The notes under the pieces were generated by a model. That model was not told the origin of the DNA. It did no database searches and worked only from the letters and a program-made list of their open reading frames with translations. From the NCBI RefSeq assembly GCF_016864375.1, contig NZ_CP069354.1, positions 1,984,001 through 2,048,000 of the forward strand: DNA of 64,000 nucleotides, written 5' to 3'. The stretch is from Microvirga sp. VF16. Lineage in GTDB: Bacteria > Pseudomonadota > Alphaproteobacteria > Rhizobiales > Beijerinckiaceae. Made by a program: the position numbers and the translations under genes. This document shows, in pieces, positions 1 to 12,587 of this stretch (its first letter is position 1; each line of letters begins with the position of its first letter).

Positions 1-345
<345 letters not shown>

Positions 346-370
346 GCTGGAAGACTTCCGCTAAGAACGA

Positions 371-396
371 AAAGGCCGCCTCCGGGCGGCCTTTTT
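371..396 (+). terminator. Intrinsic terminator after rpoC
   Basis: A 10-bp perfect stem (371-380 with 385-394, loop TCCG) ends in a run of five T. It closes the rpoB-rpoC transcript before the accessory genes. Confidence 0.85.
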
Positions 397-482
397 CATG
401 GGCGCTGGGCATCTGCTTGAATCACACTTCCCGAAAGCGAGTTTTCTCCTCGTGCGGCTTTGATGCACGCCTCTGAGGAAAC

Positions 483-899
483 ATGGAGCAAATCGCAGTG
501 ATAAAAGCTAACCTGTCTCGTATCTACCGAGCCTACATCGCCTGCCTGAATAAGCGGGACTGGCAATCGTTGAACCAATTCGTTCGGGAGGACGTCCAGC
601 ATAACAATCGGCAGATCGGGATCTCAGGTTATCGCGAAATGCTGGAGAGGGATATCGATGAAATCCCGGATCTTCACTTTGACATTCAGCTGCTGATTTC
701 CGATCCGCCTCATGTCGCGAGCCGGCTGGTCTTCGACTGTACTCCTAAAGGAAATTTCCTTGGTCTGCCGGTAAACGGGAAACGCGTTTCATTCAGCGAG
801 AACGTCTTTTACCGGTTTCAGAGAGAGAAGATCGAACAAGTATGGTCCGTCATCGACAAGGCTGCCATCGAGGCGCAGCTTCAAAGCCCTTCGACATAG
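483..899 (+). CDS. SnoaL-like / ester cyclase family protein (NTF2 fold)
   Basis: This 138-residue soluble protein has the size and pattern of SnoaL-like polyketide cyclase or ester cyclase domains: an N-terminal helix with a NKRDW motif, a GISGYREML segment, and a C-terminal beta sheet with RVSFSENVFYRF and QVWSVIDKAA. A good Shine-Dalgarno (GAGGAAA, 475-481) precedes the ATG. It stands alone after the rpoC terminator and is followed by a tiny hydrophobic ORF. The substrate cannot be told from sequence. Many such proteins are uncharacterised, so 'cyclase' is only a family label. Confidence 0.75.
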   Translation: MEQIAVIKANLSRIYRAYIACLNKRDWQSLNQFVREDVQHNNRQIGISGYREMLERDIDEIPDLHFDIQLLISDPPHVASRLVFDCTPKGNFLGLPVNGKRVSFSENVFYRFQREKIEQVWSVIDKAAIEAQLQSPST

Positions 900-930
900 G
901 CGATCACTCGCTATCGTCACATCGACGGTG

Positions 931-1050
931 ATGAGCGTTTCCCGTCGTGCCGGCGTCCTCGCAGGCCTGGGACTTGCTGCCGCATCCTGCACATGGGCAC
1001 TCCTTGCCGTTGCAGGGATCGGCATCATCTTTTTCCGCAGGATGCGCTAG
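931..1050 (+). CDS. Possible 39-residue membrane peptide
   Basis: An ATG-to-TAG frame encodes 39 residues: a basic N-terminus (SVSRRAG), one hydrophobic stretch of about 25 residues containing a Cys and a Trp, and a basic tail (FFRRMR). This is the profile of a small single-span membrane protein. It lies 31 bases after the SnoaL-like gene on the same strand and overlaps the last 4 bases of the convergent glycosyltransferase gene. No strong ribosome-binding site is visible. I do not recognise a family, and it may be a chance frame. Confidence 0.35.
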   Translation: MSVSRRAGVLAGLGLAAASCTWALLAVAGIGIIFFRRMR

Positions 1051-2699
1051 GCCGGATCTGCAATGCGCAGGAGTCCGAGCTTGGCCAGCAAGAGCAGGCT
1101 TCGGATAATGAGAGCAGCAACGGAGTCTGGGCGCTGTTGGAGAATGTCCCTTGTACTCGCTCCTTGATTGCCAACCTGCTTCCATAGGTCGAGCAGGAGC
1201 GCTGGCGAAACATCCGGCAAGACATTCACCATTGCGATCTTCAGCGCAAGGCGTGCTACGACTTCGGCTTCGTCGATGCCGGGTGACTGGATGAACACGT
1301 GTCGGGCCGAGAGACTTGCGGACGGAAAGCTGGCGAAGAGCTCGAACGGGTCAGGTCGTGCGGGCCAGCAACCTGAGGTACGCTGAGGGGAGTCCGATGA
1401 CGGCTCTCCGGCTCTACGCAATTCGGCAAGCTCGCGCCAAAGTTCTTCATAAGCCTTGATGATGACCTTCCAATCGAAGACTTCTCGGGCCCGGGCCGCG
1501 CCGCTTTCGCCCATCCTGCGCCGCAGATCTCGATCCGAGGCGAGCTGCTTGAAAGCTGCAGCCGTCGCGTCGATATCGACACTCACAGCCGTCGAAGCTT
1601 GGGCGATATAGGAATCGTAAGAGTCGACTTCCAGCGCATGGCGGGACGCCAAGCGCTGTCCGGCTCCCGATGGTGCAGCAAGGGTCGGTATGGAGAAGCC
1701 GTCGATCCCGTTGCGGACCGTGTCCTTGTAGCCGTCCCAATCGGTCACCACCACCGGTAGCCCGGCGGCCATGGCCTCGATGGGAGTCAGGCCGAAGGTT
1801 TCTTGGATGTTGTCGGAAAGGGAGCAGAAGATATCCGCTGCAGCCCAGGCCCGGGTCCGGACATCGGGTTCGCGGCCGTCCAGAACGAGGGAACGAACCG
1901 AGGGACAAAGCTTGGCACGGGCCTCGGCCAGGGCTTGGGCGATTTGGTTATTGGCGGTCCATCCGCATTCGATCAGCACGACCCGATGCCGGGAGGCTAG
2001 GCGCTCCAGCGCGATATACATGGGGGCCGGGTTGGCCTTGGCATGGAAGGACAGGCGGCCGAGAAACAGTATGACGAAATCGTTCGCCTCGATCCTGAGT
2101 ACCGCGCGGGCCTCCGTCCTATGCCTGGAATGTCCCGCTTGAGAGACGTAATCGACCCCGAGCGGAATCACGGGAAGCTGCGGCCTGACGAAACGCGAGG
2201 CACCGAGGCGCTTCGCCAAATACTCCTCCTGACGGGCAAAAAGCTTCTCGATGACTTCGCGGGAGGCCATGGAAGTGCAGATCACTGCATCCCATGGCTG
2301 GATCGGAGCGGTCAGGAGTTCCGTCAGGCCGTCCATGGCTCGAGCGGAGGAGAGAGTATGATTCACTCCGCAGAGGCTCCAGGCACGCGAGCCATGGGTC
2401 CCCCGCTGCCAGGCTTGAGCGGCATTGATGGGGCTTGGCGTGAAAAGGCAGCCTACCTGTCTGAGCGCAGAAACCTTGGCCGTTACGACGTAGTTCGGAA
2501 TGCTGTCGGGGCGAAACTGTTTGATAAAGCTACAGAAATCCTCGCCGGTCTTGGCATTGCGGACATAGCCTGTGATTGTCTCACCCGAAGAGTACCGGGC
2601 GAAGGCCGAGAGGAAGCCGTATCCTGCGAAATGTCGGCCCATGGGTTTCCCATGCGCCACTTGGTAGGCCTCGTTCTCAAAATGAATCGCCGCGGTCAA
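1047..2699 (-). CDS. Glycosyltransferase family 4 (GT-B fold)
   Basis: This 550-residue protein transfers a sugar from a nucleotide donor to an unknown acceptor. The middle shows the GT4 glycosyltransferase domain: FVILFLGRLSFHAKANP, then DIFCSLSDNIQETFGLTPIE with the E-x7-E donor-binding motif, then AAGLPVVVTDWDGYKD. The C-terminal 100 residues fall outside the usual domain. The start is TTG at 2699, supported by an AAGGA motif 8 bases upstream; no ATG lies nearby. It sits on the opposite strand between rpoC and rpsL, an unusual place, and looks like an accessory insertion. The acceptor (polysaccharide, lipid or protein) is unknown. Confidence 0.85.
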   Translation of the reverse strand: MTAAIHFENEAYQVAHGKPMGRHFAGYGFLSAFARYSSGETITGYVRNAKTGEDFCSFIKQFRPDSIPNYVVTAKVSALRQVGCLFTPSPINAAQAWQRGTHGSRAWSLCGVNHTLSSARAMDGLTELLTAPIQPWDAVICTSMASREVIEKLFARQEEYLAKRLGASRFVRPQLPVIPLGVDYVSQAGHSRHRTEARAVLRIEANDFVILFLGRLSFHAKANPAPMYIALERLASRHRVVLIECGWTANNQIAQALAEARAKLCPSVRSLVLDGREPDVRTRAWAAADIFCSLSDNIQETFGLTPIEAMAAGLPVVVTDWDGYKDTVRNGIDGFSIPTLAAPSGAGQRLASRHALEVDSYDSYIAQASTAVSVDIDATAAAFKQLASDRDLRRRMGESGAARAREVFDWKVIIKAYEELWRELAELRRAGEPSSDSPQRTSGCWPARPDPFELFASFPSASLSARHVFIQSPGIDEAEVVARLALKIAMVNVLPDVSPALLLDLWKQVGNQGASTRDILQQRPDSVAALIIRSLLLLAKLGLLRIADPA

Positions 2700-3157
2700 A
2701 GGAGCTGTCCTTGCAGATTATGCTACTAAATAACCTTGCCTGCGCGCCCGTGAAAGCCCATATTGGGGCACACGCTGGCGAAGATTCCGATAGGGAAGAG
2801 GAGCCTTTCGGGAACGTTACCGAAAAGTGTTGACTTTCCACGACTCGGACGCTAGAGAGACCGAACTTTCCGGCTGGCCGTAGGTTTTCGCCAGTTGAAG
2901 CGCCTAGCTTCGACCGATGCCACCTAAACGCTGCCGAACTCAACCTTGACTGACAAATGTCAGATTTAGGGCACGACCGCGGTGATAAAAACCGTGGTCC
3001 TCTGCAATCGCACCGCGCCAGGGGCTTACCCAAGTCAATGGCGTGGCTTCGTTTTGTGCAACCTAAAAAGGTCCGCAGAAACGTCGAGGTGCGGCGTTAA
3101 ACCGTTGAAGACACTCGCAAGGCCACCGCGTCGGTGGCTGGTGAAAGAGGGCACAGG
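2700..3157. other. 458-bp intergenic leader region of the str operon
   Basis: No credible gene lies between the glycosyltransferase start and rpsL. The region must hold the divergent promoters. A candidate sigma-70 promoter for rpsL is listed separately. A second TTGACT occurs at 2946-2951 without a good -10 at normal spacing. The long untranslated leader (about 290 bases if the first promoter is used) could carry autoregulatory structure. Confidence 0.6.
2830..2858 (+). promoter_or_regulatory. Candidate sigma-70 promoter for rpsL-rpsG-fusA-tuf
   Basis: TTGACT (2830-2835) and TAGAGA (2853-2858) are separated by exactly 17 bases. It faces rpsL and is the best-spaced -35/-10 pair I see in the intergenic region. 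The assignment is by eye. Confidence 0.4.
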
Positions 3158-3529
3158 ATGCCAACGATCTCTCAGCTGATCCGCAAGCCGCGGACGGCGC
3201 AAAAGAGCCGGAATAAGGTTCCCGCGCTTGAGGCCTGCCCGCAGAAGCGCGGCGTGTGCACGCGCGTCTACACGACGACCCCGAAGAAGCCGAACTCGGC
3301 TCTCCGTAAGGTTGCCAAGGTTCGTCTAACGAACGGATTTGAAGTCATCGGGTACATCCCCGGTGAAGGTCACAACCTTCAGGAGCACTCCGTGGTCATG
3401 ATCCGCGGCGGCCGCGTGAAGGACCTTCCGGGTGTCCGCTACCACATCCTCCGCGGTGTTCTCGACACCCAGGGCGTGAAGAATCGTAAGCAGCGTCGTT
3501 CGAAGTACGGCGCGAAGCGGCCGAAGTAA
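3158..3529 (+). CDS. rpsL: 30S ribosomal protein S12
   Basis: This 123-residue protein has the usual S12 length and the start [12 protein letters not shown]. It sits at the decoding centre of the small subunit and controls tRNA selection accuracy. Lys43 (in [11 protein letters not shown]) and Lys88 (in [13 protein letters not shown]) are both present, which is the streptomycin-sensitive wild-type state. The ATG at 3158 is chosen over an upstream in-frame start at 3134 because it gives the conserved N-terminus. It is the first gene of the str operon, followed by rpsG after 27 bases. Confidence 0.98.
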   Translation: MPTISQLIRKPRTAQKSRNKVPALEACPQKRGVCTRVYTTTPKKPNSALRKVAKVRLTNGFEVIGYIPGEGHNLQEHSVVMIRGGRVKDLPGVRYHILRGVLDTQGVKNRKQRRSKYGAKRPK

Positions 3530-3547
3530 GCCGTCAACTGTCATTGA

Positions 3548-4027
<480 letters not shown>

Positions 4028-4046
4028 CGGCCTGAGGAGCTGAGCG

Positions 4047-6122
4047 ATGCCCCGCACGCACGCGATTGAGGACTACCGTAATTTCGGCATCATGGCCCAC
4101 ATCGATGCCGGCAAGACCACCACGACCGAGCGCATCCTGTACTACACCGGTAAGTCCCACAAGATCGGTGAAGTGCACGAAGGTGCCGCCACCATGGACT
4201 GGATGGAGCAGGAGCAGGAGCGTGGCATCACGATCACGTCTGCTGCCACCACCTGCTTCTGGAACAACAAGCGTCTGAACATCATCGACACCCCCGGCCA
4301 CGTCGACTTCACCATCGAAGTCGAGCGTTCGCTGCGCGTGCTCGACGGCGCCGTCTGCGTTCTCGACGGCAACCAGGGCGTCGAGCCCCAGACCGAGACC
4401 GTGTGGCGTCAGGCCGACAAGTATGACGTTCCCCGCGTTGTGTTCGTCAATAAGATGGACAAGACCGGCGCGAACTTCTTCAACTGCGTCGATGACATCG
4501 TGAAGCGCGTCGCCGGTAAGCCCGTCTGCCTTCAGATCCCGATCGGCGCCGAGAGCGACTTCCGTGGCATGGTCGATCTGATCAAGATGAAGGCTCTGGT
4601 CTGGTCCGGCGAGTCGCTCGGAGCCAGCTTCGACGAGGTCGAAATCCCAGCTGACCTGAAGGACCAGGCTGCCGAGTATCGCGCCAAGCTCGTCGAGGCC
4701 GCTGTCGAAATGGACGACGACGCTCTGGCTGCTTACCTCGAAGGCCAGGAGCCCGACGAGGCGACCCTCCGTCGTCTGATCCGTACAGCCGTGCAGCGTC
4801 GCGCCTTCCATCCGGTGCTCTGTGGTTCCGCGTTCAAGAACAAGGGCGTTCAGCCCCTGCTCGACGCGGTCGTGGACTTCCTGCCGTCCCCGGCAGACCG
4901 TGAGGCTATCCAGGGCATCGACTTCAAGACCGAAGAGCCGACGACCCGTAAGCCGACCGACGAAGAAGGCTTCTCCATGCTCGCGTTCAAGATCATGGAC
5001 GACCCCTTCGTGGGCACGATCACCTTCTGCCGCGTGTATTCGGGCAAGGTGAACGCCGGCGACACGCTGCTCAACTCGTCTCGCGACAAGAAAGAGCGCG
5101 TTGGCCGCATGCTTCTCATGCATGCGAACAACCGTGAGGACATCAAGGAAGCCTATGCCGGCGACATCGTCGCTCTGGCCGGCCTCAAGGAAGTCCGCAC
5201 CGGCGACACGCTTTGCGATCCGAACAAGGCCGTCATCCTCGAGCGTATGGAGTTCCCTGAGCCCGTCATCGAGATCGCGATCGAGCCGAAGTCGAAGGCC
5301 GACCAGGAAAAGCTGGGTCTGGCTCTCTCGAAGCTGGCTGCCGAGGATCCGTCCTTCCGCGTCTCCACCGACCAGGAGTCGGGCCAGACGATTCTGAAGG
5401 GCATGGGCGAACTTCACCTCGACATCAAGGTCGACATTCTCCGTCGTACCTACAAGGTCGATGCGAATATCGGCGCTCCGCAGGTCGCCTATCGTGAGAC
5501 GATCACGAAGAAGGCTGAAGTTGACTACACCCACAAGAAGCAGACCGGCGGTACCGGGCAGTTCGCTCGCGTCAAGATCGTCGTTCAGCCGAACGAGCAG
5601 GGTGCAGGCTTCGCCTTCGAGTCGAAGATCGTCGGCGGTGCGGTTCCGAAGGAATACATCCCGGGCGTTGAAAAAGGCCTCCAGTCGGTCGTGGGCGCTG
5701 GCGTCGTCGCCGGCTTCCCGGTGGTCGACCTCAAGGTCGAGCTCATCGACGGTGCCTTCCACGAAGTCGACTCGTCGGCACTGGCCTTCGAAATCGCTTC
5801 TCGCGCTGCTCTCCGTGAGGCCCTCCAGAAGGGCGGATCGGTTCTGCTCGAGCCCGTGATGAAGGTCGAAGTCACGACTCCTGAGGACTACACCGGTTCG
5901 GTGATCGGTGATCTCAACTCCCGTCGTGGCCAGATCCAGGGTCAGGACATGCGCGGCAATGCCGTGGTCATCAATGCGATGGTCCCGCTCGCCAACATGT
6001 TCGGCTACGTCAACACCCTGCGCGGCATGAGCCAGGGGCGTGCGAGCTACACCATGCAGTTCGACCACTACGAGCAGGTGCCGTCGAACGTGGCTGCCGA
6101 GGTTCAGGCGAAATACGCCTGA
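4047..6122 (+). CDS. fusA: Elongation factor G
   Basis: This 691-residue GTPase drives translocation of tRNA and mRNA on the ribosome. The P-loop AHIDAGKTT lies at residues 17-25, followed by the switch region [11 protein letters not shown], the G3 motif DTPGHVDFT and the G4 motif NKMD. Domains II-V follow, ending in the C-terminal domain with [13 protein letters not shown]. Length and order match bacterial EF-G. It is 19 bases after rpsG in the same operon. Codons favour CGT and GTC, as in the neighbouring ribosomal genes. Confidence 0.98.
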   Translation: MPRTHAIEDYRNFGIMAHIDAGKTTTTERILYYTGKSHKIGEVHEGAATMDWMEQEQERGITITSAATTCFWNNKRLNIIDTPGHVDFTIEVERSLRVLDGAVCVLDGNQGVEPQTETVWRQADKYDVPRVVFVNKMDKTGANFFNCVDDIVKRVAGKPVCLQIPIGAESDFRGMVDLIKMKALVWSGESLGASFDEVEIPADLKDQAAEYRAKLVEAAVEMDDDALAAYLEGQEPDEATLRRLIRTAVQRRAFHPVLCGSAFKNKGVQPLLDAVVDFLPSPADREAIQGIDFKTEEPTTRKPTDEEGFSMLAFKIMDDPFVGTITFCRVYSGKVNAGDTLLNSSRDKKERVGRMLLMHANNREDIKEAYAGDIVALAGLKEVRTGDTLCDPNKAVILERMEFPEPVIEIAIEPKSKADQEKLGLALSKLAAEDPSFRVSTDQESGQTILKGMGELHLDIKVDILRRTYKVDANIGAPQVAYRETITKKAEVDYTHKKQTGGTGQFARVKIVVQPNEQGAGFAFESKIVGGAVPKEYIPGVEKGLQSVVGAGVVAGFPVVDLKVELIDGAFHEVDSSALAFEIASRAALREALQKGGSVLLEPVMKVEVTTPEDYTGSVIGDLNSRRGQIQGQDMRGNAVVINAMVPLANMFGYVNTLRGMSQGRASYTMQFDHYEQVPSNVAAEVQAKYA

Positions 6123-6167
6123 ACCCACTAAGCGAATATTTGAAAGATCAAAGGAACGGGTGCCACG

Positions 6168-7358
<1,191 letters not shown>

Positions 7359-7425
7359 TTTGAGAGGATCAAAGGACAGCGGCCGGGTTTCGGCTCGGTC
7401 GCTTCCCTTGTTGAATGGATAAGCC

Positions 7426-7734
<309 letters not shown>

Positions 7735-7780
7735 GCCTCGGGCTTGGAGCCTTCGGTAGACACGCCGAGAGGATACGCAC

Positions 7781-8509
7781 ATGCGCTCAGGCGTCATTGC
7801 ACAGAAAGTCGGGATGACCCGCATCTTCACGGATGCAGGCGAGCATGTCCCGGTCACGGTTCTGAAGGTCGACAGCTGCCAAGTCGTCGCCCACCGGACC
7901 AAGGAAAAGAACGGCTACACCGCGCTGCAGGTCGGCGTCGGCAAGGCCAAGGTGAAGAACGTTTCGAAGGCCGAGCGCGGAAGTTTCGCCGTTGCCCAGG
8001 TCGAGCCGAAGCGCAAGCTCGCGGAGTTCCGCGTCTCCGAGGATGCTGTCATCCCGGTCGGCGCCGAGATCACCGCTGATCACTTCATTGCCGGTCAGTT
8101 CGTGGATGTCACGGGCATCACGACCGGTAAGGGCTTCGCCGGCGGCATGAAGCGCTGGAACTTCGGCGGACTGCGCGCCACGCACGGCGTGTCGGTCTCC
8201 CACCGCTCGATCGGTTCGACCGGTGGCCGCCAGGATCCGGGCAAGACGTTCAAGAACAAGAAGATGCCGGGTCACCTGGGTGTGGAGCGCGTCACCACGC
8301 AGAACCTGCGTGTCGTGTCGACCGACGTCGAGCGCGGTCTGATCCTCGTTGAAGGCGCCGTTCCCGGCGTTGCCGGCGGCTGGATCTTCGTCCGCGATGC
8401 GGTGAAGCGCAAGCTGCCGAAGGAAGTGCCGATGCCCGGCTCGTTCCGCACGGCCAACGATGCTGCGCCGGCCGCCCAGGCTGAGCAGGCCCAAGAGGAG
8501 AATGCGTGA
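7781..8509 (+). CDS. rplC: 50S ribosomal protein L3
   Basis: This 242-residue protein starts [16 protein letters not shown]. It carries the L3 core with [14 protein letters not shown] and [19 protein letters not shown], the loop that reaches toward the peptidyl transferase centre. Compared with the roughly 210-residue E. coli protein it has a C-terminal Ala/Gln/Glu-rich tail, as seen in other alphaproteobacteria. Its stop overlaps the rplD start by one base (TGATG), which implies translational coupling. Confidence 0.97.
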   Translation: MRSGVIAQKVGMTRIFTDAGEHVPVTVLKVDSCQVVAHRTKEKNGYTALQVGVGKAKVKNVSKAERGSFAVAQVEPKRKLAEFRVSEDAVIPVGAEITADHFIAGQFVDVTGITTGKGFAGGMKRWNFGGLRATHGVSVSHRSIGSTGGRQDPGKTFKNKKMPGHLGVERVTTQNLRVVSTDVERGLILVEGAVPGVAGGWIFVRDAVKRKLPKEVPMPGSFRTANDAAPAAQAEQAQEENA

Positions 8510-9129
8510 TGAAGCTTGATGTCACCACGCTCGAAGGCGCCAAGGCCGGTTCCGTGGATCTCAACGAGGCCATTTTCGGTCTCGAGCCGCGCGCCGATCT
8601 GCTCGCCCGTTGCGTCCGCTGGCAGCTCGCGAAGCGCCAGGCCGGAACGCACGCCGTCAAGAATCGTTCGGACATCGACCGGACGACGAAGAAGGTCTAC
8701 AAGCAGAAGGGCACAGGTAGCGCCCGTCACGGCGCAGCGAGCGCTCCCCAGTTCCGGGGCGGCGGTCGTGCCTTTGGCCCGCAGGTCCGCAGCCATGCTC
8801 ACGACCTGCCCAAGAAGGTTCGCGCTCTGGCCCTGAAGCATGCGCTTTCGTCCAAGGCCAAGGACGCCTCGCTCGTCGTGATCGACGACGTGAAGCTCGC
8901 CGAGCCGAAGACGAAGGCTCTCGTCGAGCGCTTCGGCAAGCTCGGCCTCGGCAACGCCCTGATCATCGGCGGAGCCGAGATCGAGACGAACTTCCAGCGG
9001 GCTGCTCGCAACATCCCGAACATCGACGTCCTGCCGGTGCAGGGCATCAACGTCTATGACATCCTGCGTCGCGAGAAGCTTGTTCTCACGAAGTCGGCTG
9101 TCGATGCGCTGGAGGCGCGCTTCAAATGA
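8509..9129 (+). CDS. rplD: 50S ribosomal protein L4
   Basis: This 206-residue protein has the L4 motif [15 protein letters not shown] in the extended loop lining the exit tunnel, followed by the globular Rossmann-like domain. The ATG at 8509 overlaps the rplC stop; the in-frame GTG one codon earlier is less likely. In E. coli L4 represses the S10 operon. The end overlaps the rplW start by 4 bases. Confidence 0.97.
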   Translation: MKLDVTTLEGAKAGSVDLNEAIFGLEPRADLLARCVRWQLAKRQAGTHAVKNRSDIDRTTKKVYKQKGTGSARHGAASAPQFRGGGRAFGPQVRSHAHDLPKKVRALALKHALSSKAKDASLVVIDDVKLAEPKTKALVERFGKLGLGNALIIGGAEIETNFQRAARNIPNIDVLPVQGINVYDILRREKLVLTKSAVDALEARFK

Positions 9130-9422
9130 GCCTGGACCCGCGCCATTACGATGTGATCGTAAGCCCGGTCATCACTGAGAAGGCCACGACCCTGTCCGAA
9201 CAGAACAAGGTCGTCTTCAAGGTGCGGCTGGATGCGACGAAGCCGCAGATCAAGGAAGCGGTTGAGAAGCTGTTCGATGTCAAGGTGAAGAGCGTCAACA
9301 CGCTCGTCACCAAGGGCAAAGTGAAGATGTTCCGCGGCACCCGCGGCCAGCGGTCGGACGTGAAGAAGGCGGTCGTAACCCTCGCAGAGGGCCAGACCAT
9401 CGACGTCACGACGGGCCTCTGA
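9126..9422 (+). CDS. rplW: 50S ribosomal protein L23
   Basis: This 98-residue protein has the typical [19 protein letters not shown] start and the [16 protein letters not shown] segment. L23 sits at the tunnel exit and is the docking site for trigger factor and SRP. It overlaps rplD by 4 bases (ATGA). Confidence 0.97.
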   Translation: MSLDPRHYDVIVSPVITEKATTLSEQNKVVFKVRLDATKPQIKEAVEKLFDVKVKSVNTLVTKGKVKMFRGTRGQRSDVKKAVVTLAEGQTIDVTTGL

Positions 9423-9442
9423 TCGGTTGAGAGAGTGATCCG

Positions 9443-10279
9443 ATGGCTTTGAAAACATTCAAACCAATCACCCCCGGCCTGCGCCAGCTGGTGATCGTCG
9501 ACCGCAGCGAGCTCTACAAGGGCAAGCCGGTCAAGAAGCTGACGGAGGGCAAGAACTCCTCCGGCGGCCGTAACAACCTGGGTCGCGTGACCGTCCGCTT
9601 CCGTGGCGGTGGTCACAAGCGCACCCTCCGTCTGGTCGACTTCAAGCGTCGTACCCGTCTGGGCGATGTGGCGACCGTGGAGCGGATCGAGTACGATCCC
9701 AACCGCACCGCCTTCATTGCGCTCATCGGTTACGCCGACGGCGAGCAGTCCTACATCCTGGCCCCGCAGCGTCTGGCTGTCGGCGATCAGGTGTCGGCTG
9801 GCGAGCAGGTCGACATTAAGCCGGGCAACGCGATGCCGATCGGCAACATGCCGGTGGGAACGATCATCCACAATGTCGAGCTGAAGATCGGCAAGGGCGG
9901 CGCACTCGCCCGCTCCGCCGGCACCTACGCTCAGATCGTGGGTCGTGACCAGGGCTACGTGACGATCCGCCTGAACTCCGGCGAGCAACGTCTGGTCCAT
10001 GGCCTGTGCTTCGCCAGCGTCGGCGCGGTGTCGAACCCGGACCACATGAACACCTCGATCGGTAAGGCTGGTCGTAACCGTTGGCTCGGCAAGCGCCCGC
10101 ATAACCGCGGTGTCGCCATGAATCCGATCGACCACCCGCACGGTGGTGGTGAGGGCCGCACCTCCGGTGGTCGCCATCCGGTATCCCCGTGGGGCGTACC
10201 GACCAAGGGCAAGAAAACCCGTTCGAACAAGCGGACCGACAAGTTCATCGTGTCGAGCCGCCACGCTCGGAAGAAGTAA
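9443..10279 (+). CDS. rplB: 50S ribosomal protein L2
   Basis: This 278-residue protein starts [16 protein letters not shown] and ends with the conserved segment [18 protein letters not shown] and [13 protein letters not shown], which holds the His implicated in peptidyl transferase function. L2 binds domain IV of 23S rRNA and helps subunit joining. It is 20 bases after rplW. Confidence 0.98.
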   Translation: MALKTFKPITPGLRQLVIVDRSELYKGKPVKKLTEGKNSSGGRNNLGRVTVRFRGGGHKRTLRLVDFKRRTRLGDVATVERIEYDPNRTAFIALIGYADGEQSYILAPQRLAVGDQVSAGEQVDIKPGNAMPIGNMPVGTIIHNVELKIGKGGALARSAGTYAQIVGRDQGYVTIRLNSGEQRLVHGLCFASVGAVSNPDHMNTSIGKAGRNRWLGKRPHNRGVAMNPIDHPHGGGEGRTSGGRHPVSPWGVPTKGKKTRSNKRTDKFIVSSRHARKK

Positions 10280-10294
10280 GGATAGAGGCACGTC

Positions 10295-10573
10295 ATGGCA
10301 CGTTCGCTTTGGAAGGGTCCGTTCGTCGACGGCTACCTCCTCAAGAAGGCCGAGGCTGCCCGTTCCTCGGGCCGCAACGAGGTTATCAAGATCTGGAGCC
10401 GCCGCTCCACGATTCTCCCGCAGTTCGTGGGCCTCACTTTCGGGGTCTACAACGGTCAGAAGCACATTCCCGTCTCCGTGAGCGAGGAAATGGTGGGTCA
10501 CAAGTTCGGCGAGTTCTCGCCGACCCGCACGTTCCACGGCCACGCGGCGGACAAGAAGGCGAAGAGGAAGTAA
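10295..10573 (+). CDS. rpsS: 30S ribosomal protein S19
   Basis: This 92-residue protein has [18 protein letters not shown] at the start, then [13 protein letters not shown] and [16 protein letters not shown]19 pairs with S13 in the head of the 30S subunit. It is co-transcribed with rplB and followed after one base by rplV. Confidence 0.98.
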   Translation: MARSLWKGPFVDGYLLKKAEAARSSGRNEVIKIWSRRSTILPQFVGLTFGVYNGQKHIPVSVSEEMVGHKFGEFSPTRTFHGHAADKKAKRK

Positions 10574-10574
10574 G

Positions 10575-10955
10575 ATGGGTAAGGCCGCGACTCCTCGCGC
10601 ACTGAGCGACACTGAGGCTCAAGCCGTCGCTCGCATGCTGCGCGTCAGCCCCCAGAAGCTCAACCTTGTTGCGGCCCTTATCCGCGGCAAGAAAGTTTCT
10701 GCGGCTCTCGCCGATCTCGAGTTCTCACGCAAGCGCATCGCTCGCGACGTGAAGAAGTGCCTCGAGAGCGCCATTGCCAACGCCGAGAACAACCACAATC
10801 TCGATGTGGATGATCTCGTCGTCAGCCAGGCTTTCGTCGGCAAGGCGCTCGTCATGAAGCGCTTCCACGCCCGGGCCCGTGGCCGGGGTGCTCGTATCAT
10901 GAAGCCGTTCTCGAACCTCACGATCGTGGTTCGGGAAGTTGCCGAACAGGCATAA
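10575..10955 (+). CDS. rplV: 50S ribosomal protein L22
   Basis: This 126-residue protein has the L22 motif [17 protein letters not shown] and the long beta-hairpin ending [19 protein letters not shown], which reaches the exit tunnel constriction where macrolides act. The ATG lies one base after the rpsS stop. Confidence 0.97.
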   Translation: MGKAATPRALSDTEAQAVARMLRVSPQKLNLVAALIRGKKVSAALADLEFSRKRIARDVKKCLESAIANAENNHNLDVDDLVVSQAFVGKALVMKRFHARARGRGARIMKPFSNLTIVVREVAEQA

Positions 10956-10966
10956 AGGAGAACCAG

Positions 10967-11671
10967 ATGGGTCAGAAAGTTAACCCGATCGGTCTTCGGC
11001 TCGGCATCAACCGGACCTGGGACTCGCGCTGGTTCGCCGGCAAGGGCGAGTACGCCAAGCTGATGCACGAGGACATGGCGATCCGCGAAGCTCTCATGAA
11101 GCAGCTGAAGCAGGCCGCCGTTTCGAAGATCGTCATCGAGCGTCCGCACAAGAAGTGCCGCGTCACTATCCACTCGGGCCGTCCGGGCGTGGTGATCGGC
11201 AAGAAGGGTGCGGACATCGAGAAGCTGCGCAAGCTCGTCTCGAAGATGACGGACGCCGACGTGGCGATCAACATCGTCGAAGTCCGCAAGCCGGAAGTCG
11301 ACGCGACGCTGGTGGCCGACTCGATCGCTCAGCAGCTCGAGCGCCGTGTCGCTTTCCGCCGTGCCATGAAGCGCGCCGTTCAGTCGGCCATGCGTCTGGG
11401 CGCCGAGGGCATCCGTATCAACTGCTCGGGCCGTCTGGGTGGCGCTGAAATCGCCCGCCTCGAATGGTACCGCGAGGGCCGCGTTCCGCTGCACACGCTG
11501 CGTGCGGACGTGGATTACGGCACGTCCACGGCCTTCACGACCTATGGCACCTGCGGCATCAAGGTCTGGATCTTCAAGGGCGAAATCCTTGAGCACGATC
11601 CGATGGCCCAGGACAAGCGGATGAACGACGAAGGAGGCCGCTCCGGTGGCCGCCGCGAGCAGGCGGCGTAA
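10967..11671 (+). CDS. rpsC: 30S ribosomal protein S3
   Basis: This 234-residue protein starts [18 protein letters not shown]. The N-terminal KH domain shows [16 protein letters not shown], and the C-terminal half has [22 protein letters not shown]3 lines the mRNA entry site and contributes helicase activity. A GGAG motif precedes the ATG by 7 bases. Confidence 0.98.
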   Translation: MGQKVNPIGLRLGINRTWDSRWFAGKGEYAKLMHEDMAIREALMKQLKQAAVSKIVIERPHKKCRVTIHSGRPGVVIGKKGADIEKLRKLVSKMTDADVAINIVEVRKPEVDATLVADSIAQQLERRVAFRRAMKRAVQSAMRLGAEGIRINCSGRLGGAEIARLEWYREGRVPLHTLRADVDYGTSTAFTTYGTCGIKVWIFKGEILEHDPMAQDKRMNDEGGRSGGRREQAA

Positions 11672-11698
11672 CCGAGAGGTCAGGAGAGGTTTGTTGCC

Positions 11699-12112
11699 AT
11701 GTTGCAACCGAAGAAAACCAAGTTCCGTAAGCAGTTCAAGGGCCGTATTTCCGGCACCGCGAAGGGCGGCACGGACCTCAACTTCGGCCAGTTCGGCCTG
11801 AAGGCGATGGAACCCGAGCGCATCAACGCTCGTCAGATCGAAGCGGCTCGCCGCGCGATCACCCGCGCCATGAAGCGCGCGGGTCGTGTGTGGATCCGGA
11901 TCTTCCCGGACGTGCCGGTGTCGTCGAAGCCGACCGAAGTGCGTATGGGTAAGGGTAAGGGCGCTCCCGAATTCTGGGCGGCCAAGGTGAAGCCTGGCCG
12001 TATCATGTTCGAGATCGACGGCGTATCCGAGGACATCGCTCGCGAGGCCCTGCGCCTCGGCGCTGCGAAGCTCCCGATCAAGACGCGCTTCATCCAGCGC
12101 ATTGCCGAGTAA
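11699..12112 (+). CDS. rplP: 50S ribosomal protein L16
   Basis: This 137-residue protein starts [16 protein letters not shown] and includes [20 protein letters not shown] and [11 protein letters not shown]16 contacts the A-site tRNA elbow. Length is standard. The stop is followed by AAGGAGGGG, the ribosome-binding site for rpmC. Confidence 0.98.
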   Translation: MLQPKKTKFRKQFKGRISGTAKGGTDLNFGQFGLKAMEPERINARQIEAARRAITRAMKRAGRVWIRIFPDVPVSSKPTEVRMGKGKGAPEFWAAKVKPGRIMFEIDGVSEDIAREALRLGAAKLPIKTRFIQRIAE

Positions 12113-12122
12113 GGAGGGGATC

Positions 12123-12335
12123 ATGAAGTCTAAGCAGAGAGCCTCTGACCTCAACGCGATGTCGAAGGACCAGCTGTCGGATGAGCTGCTGAACCTGAAG
12201 AAGGAGCAGTTCAACCTCCGCTTCCAGCGCGCCACCGGCCAACTCGAGAACACCGGACGTGTCCGTGAAGTCCGCAGGGACATCGCCCGCGTCAAGACGC
12301 TGCAGCGCCAGAAGTCGGCCGCGGCGAAGGCTTAA
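12123..12335 (+). CDS. rpmC: 50S ribosomal protein L29
   Basis: This 70-residue protein contains [17 protein letters not shown] and [11 protein letters not shown], the two-helix L29 fold next to L23 at the tunnel exit. The ATG at 12123 is preferred to the in-frame start at 12102 because it has AAGGAGGGG just upstream and gives the normal length. Confidence 0.96.
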   Translation: MKSKQRASDLNAMSKDQLSDELLNLKKEQFNLRFQRATGQLENTGRVREVRRDIARVKTLQRQKSAAAKA

Positions 12336-12347
12336 GAGGGATTCAAG

Positions 12348-12587
12348 ATGCCAAAGCGCGTTTTGCAGGGCGTCGTTGTCAGCGACAAGCAGGACAAGAC
12401 GGTCGTCGTGAAGGTAGAGCGCCGTTTCACGCACCCGGTCATGAAGAAGACCGTGCGTAAGACGAAGAACTACCACGCTCATGATGAGAACAACACAGCC
12501 AAGGTGGGCGACACGGTCTTCATTGAAGAGACCAAGCCGCTCTCCAAACTCAAGACCTGGGTGCTCGTCGACCAAGCGAAGGCTTAA
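12348..12587 (+). CDS. rpsQ: 30S ribosomal protein S17
   Basis: This 79-residue OB-fold protein has [20 protein letters not shown] and then [16 protein letters not shown] and YHAHDENN segments. S17 is a primary 16S rRNA binder. It is the last S10-type gene before a 164-base gap to rplN. A hairpin spans its stop codon. Confidence 0.97.
   Translation: MPKRVLQGVVVSDKQDKTVVVKVERRFTHPVMKKTVRKTKNYHAHDENNTAKVGDTVFIEETKPLSKLKTWVLVDQAKA

Noticed and set aside
9146..12295. Long minus-strand frames (488 and 558 residues) across the S10 genes
   Set aside because: They mirror the codon bias of the ribosomal genes on the plus strand; composition is Arg/Leu/His-rich without motifs.
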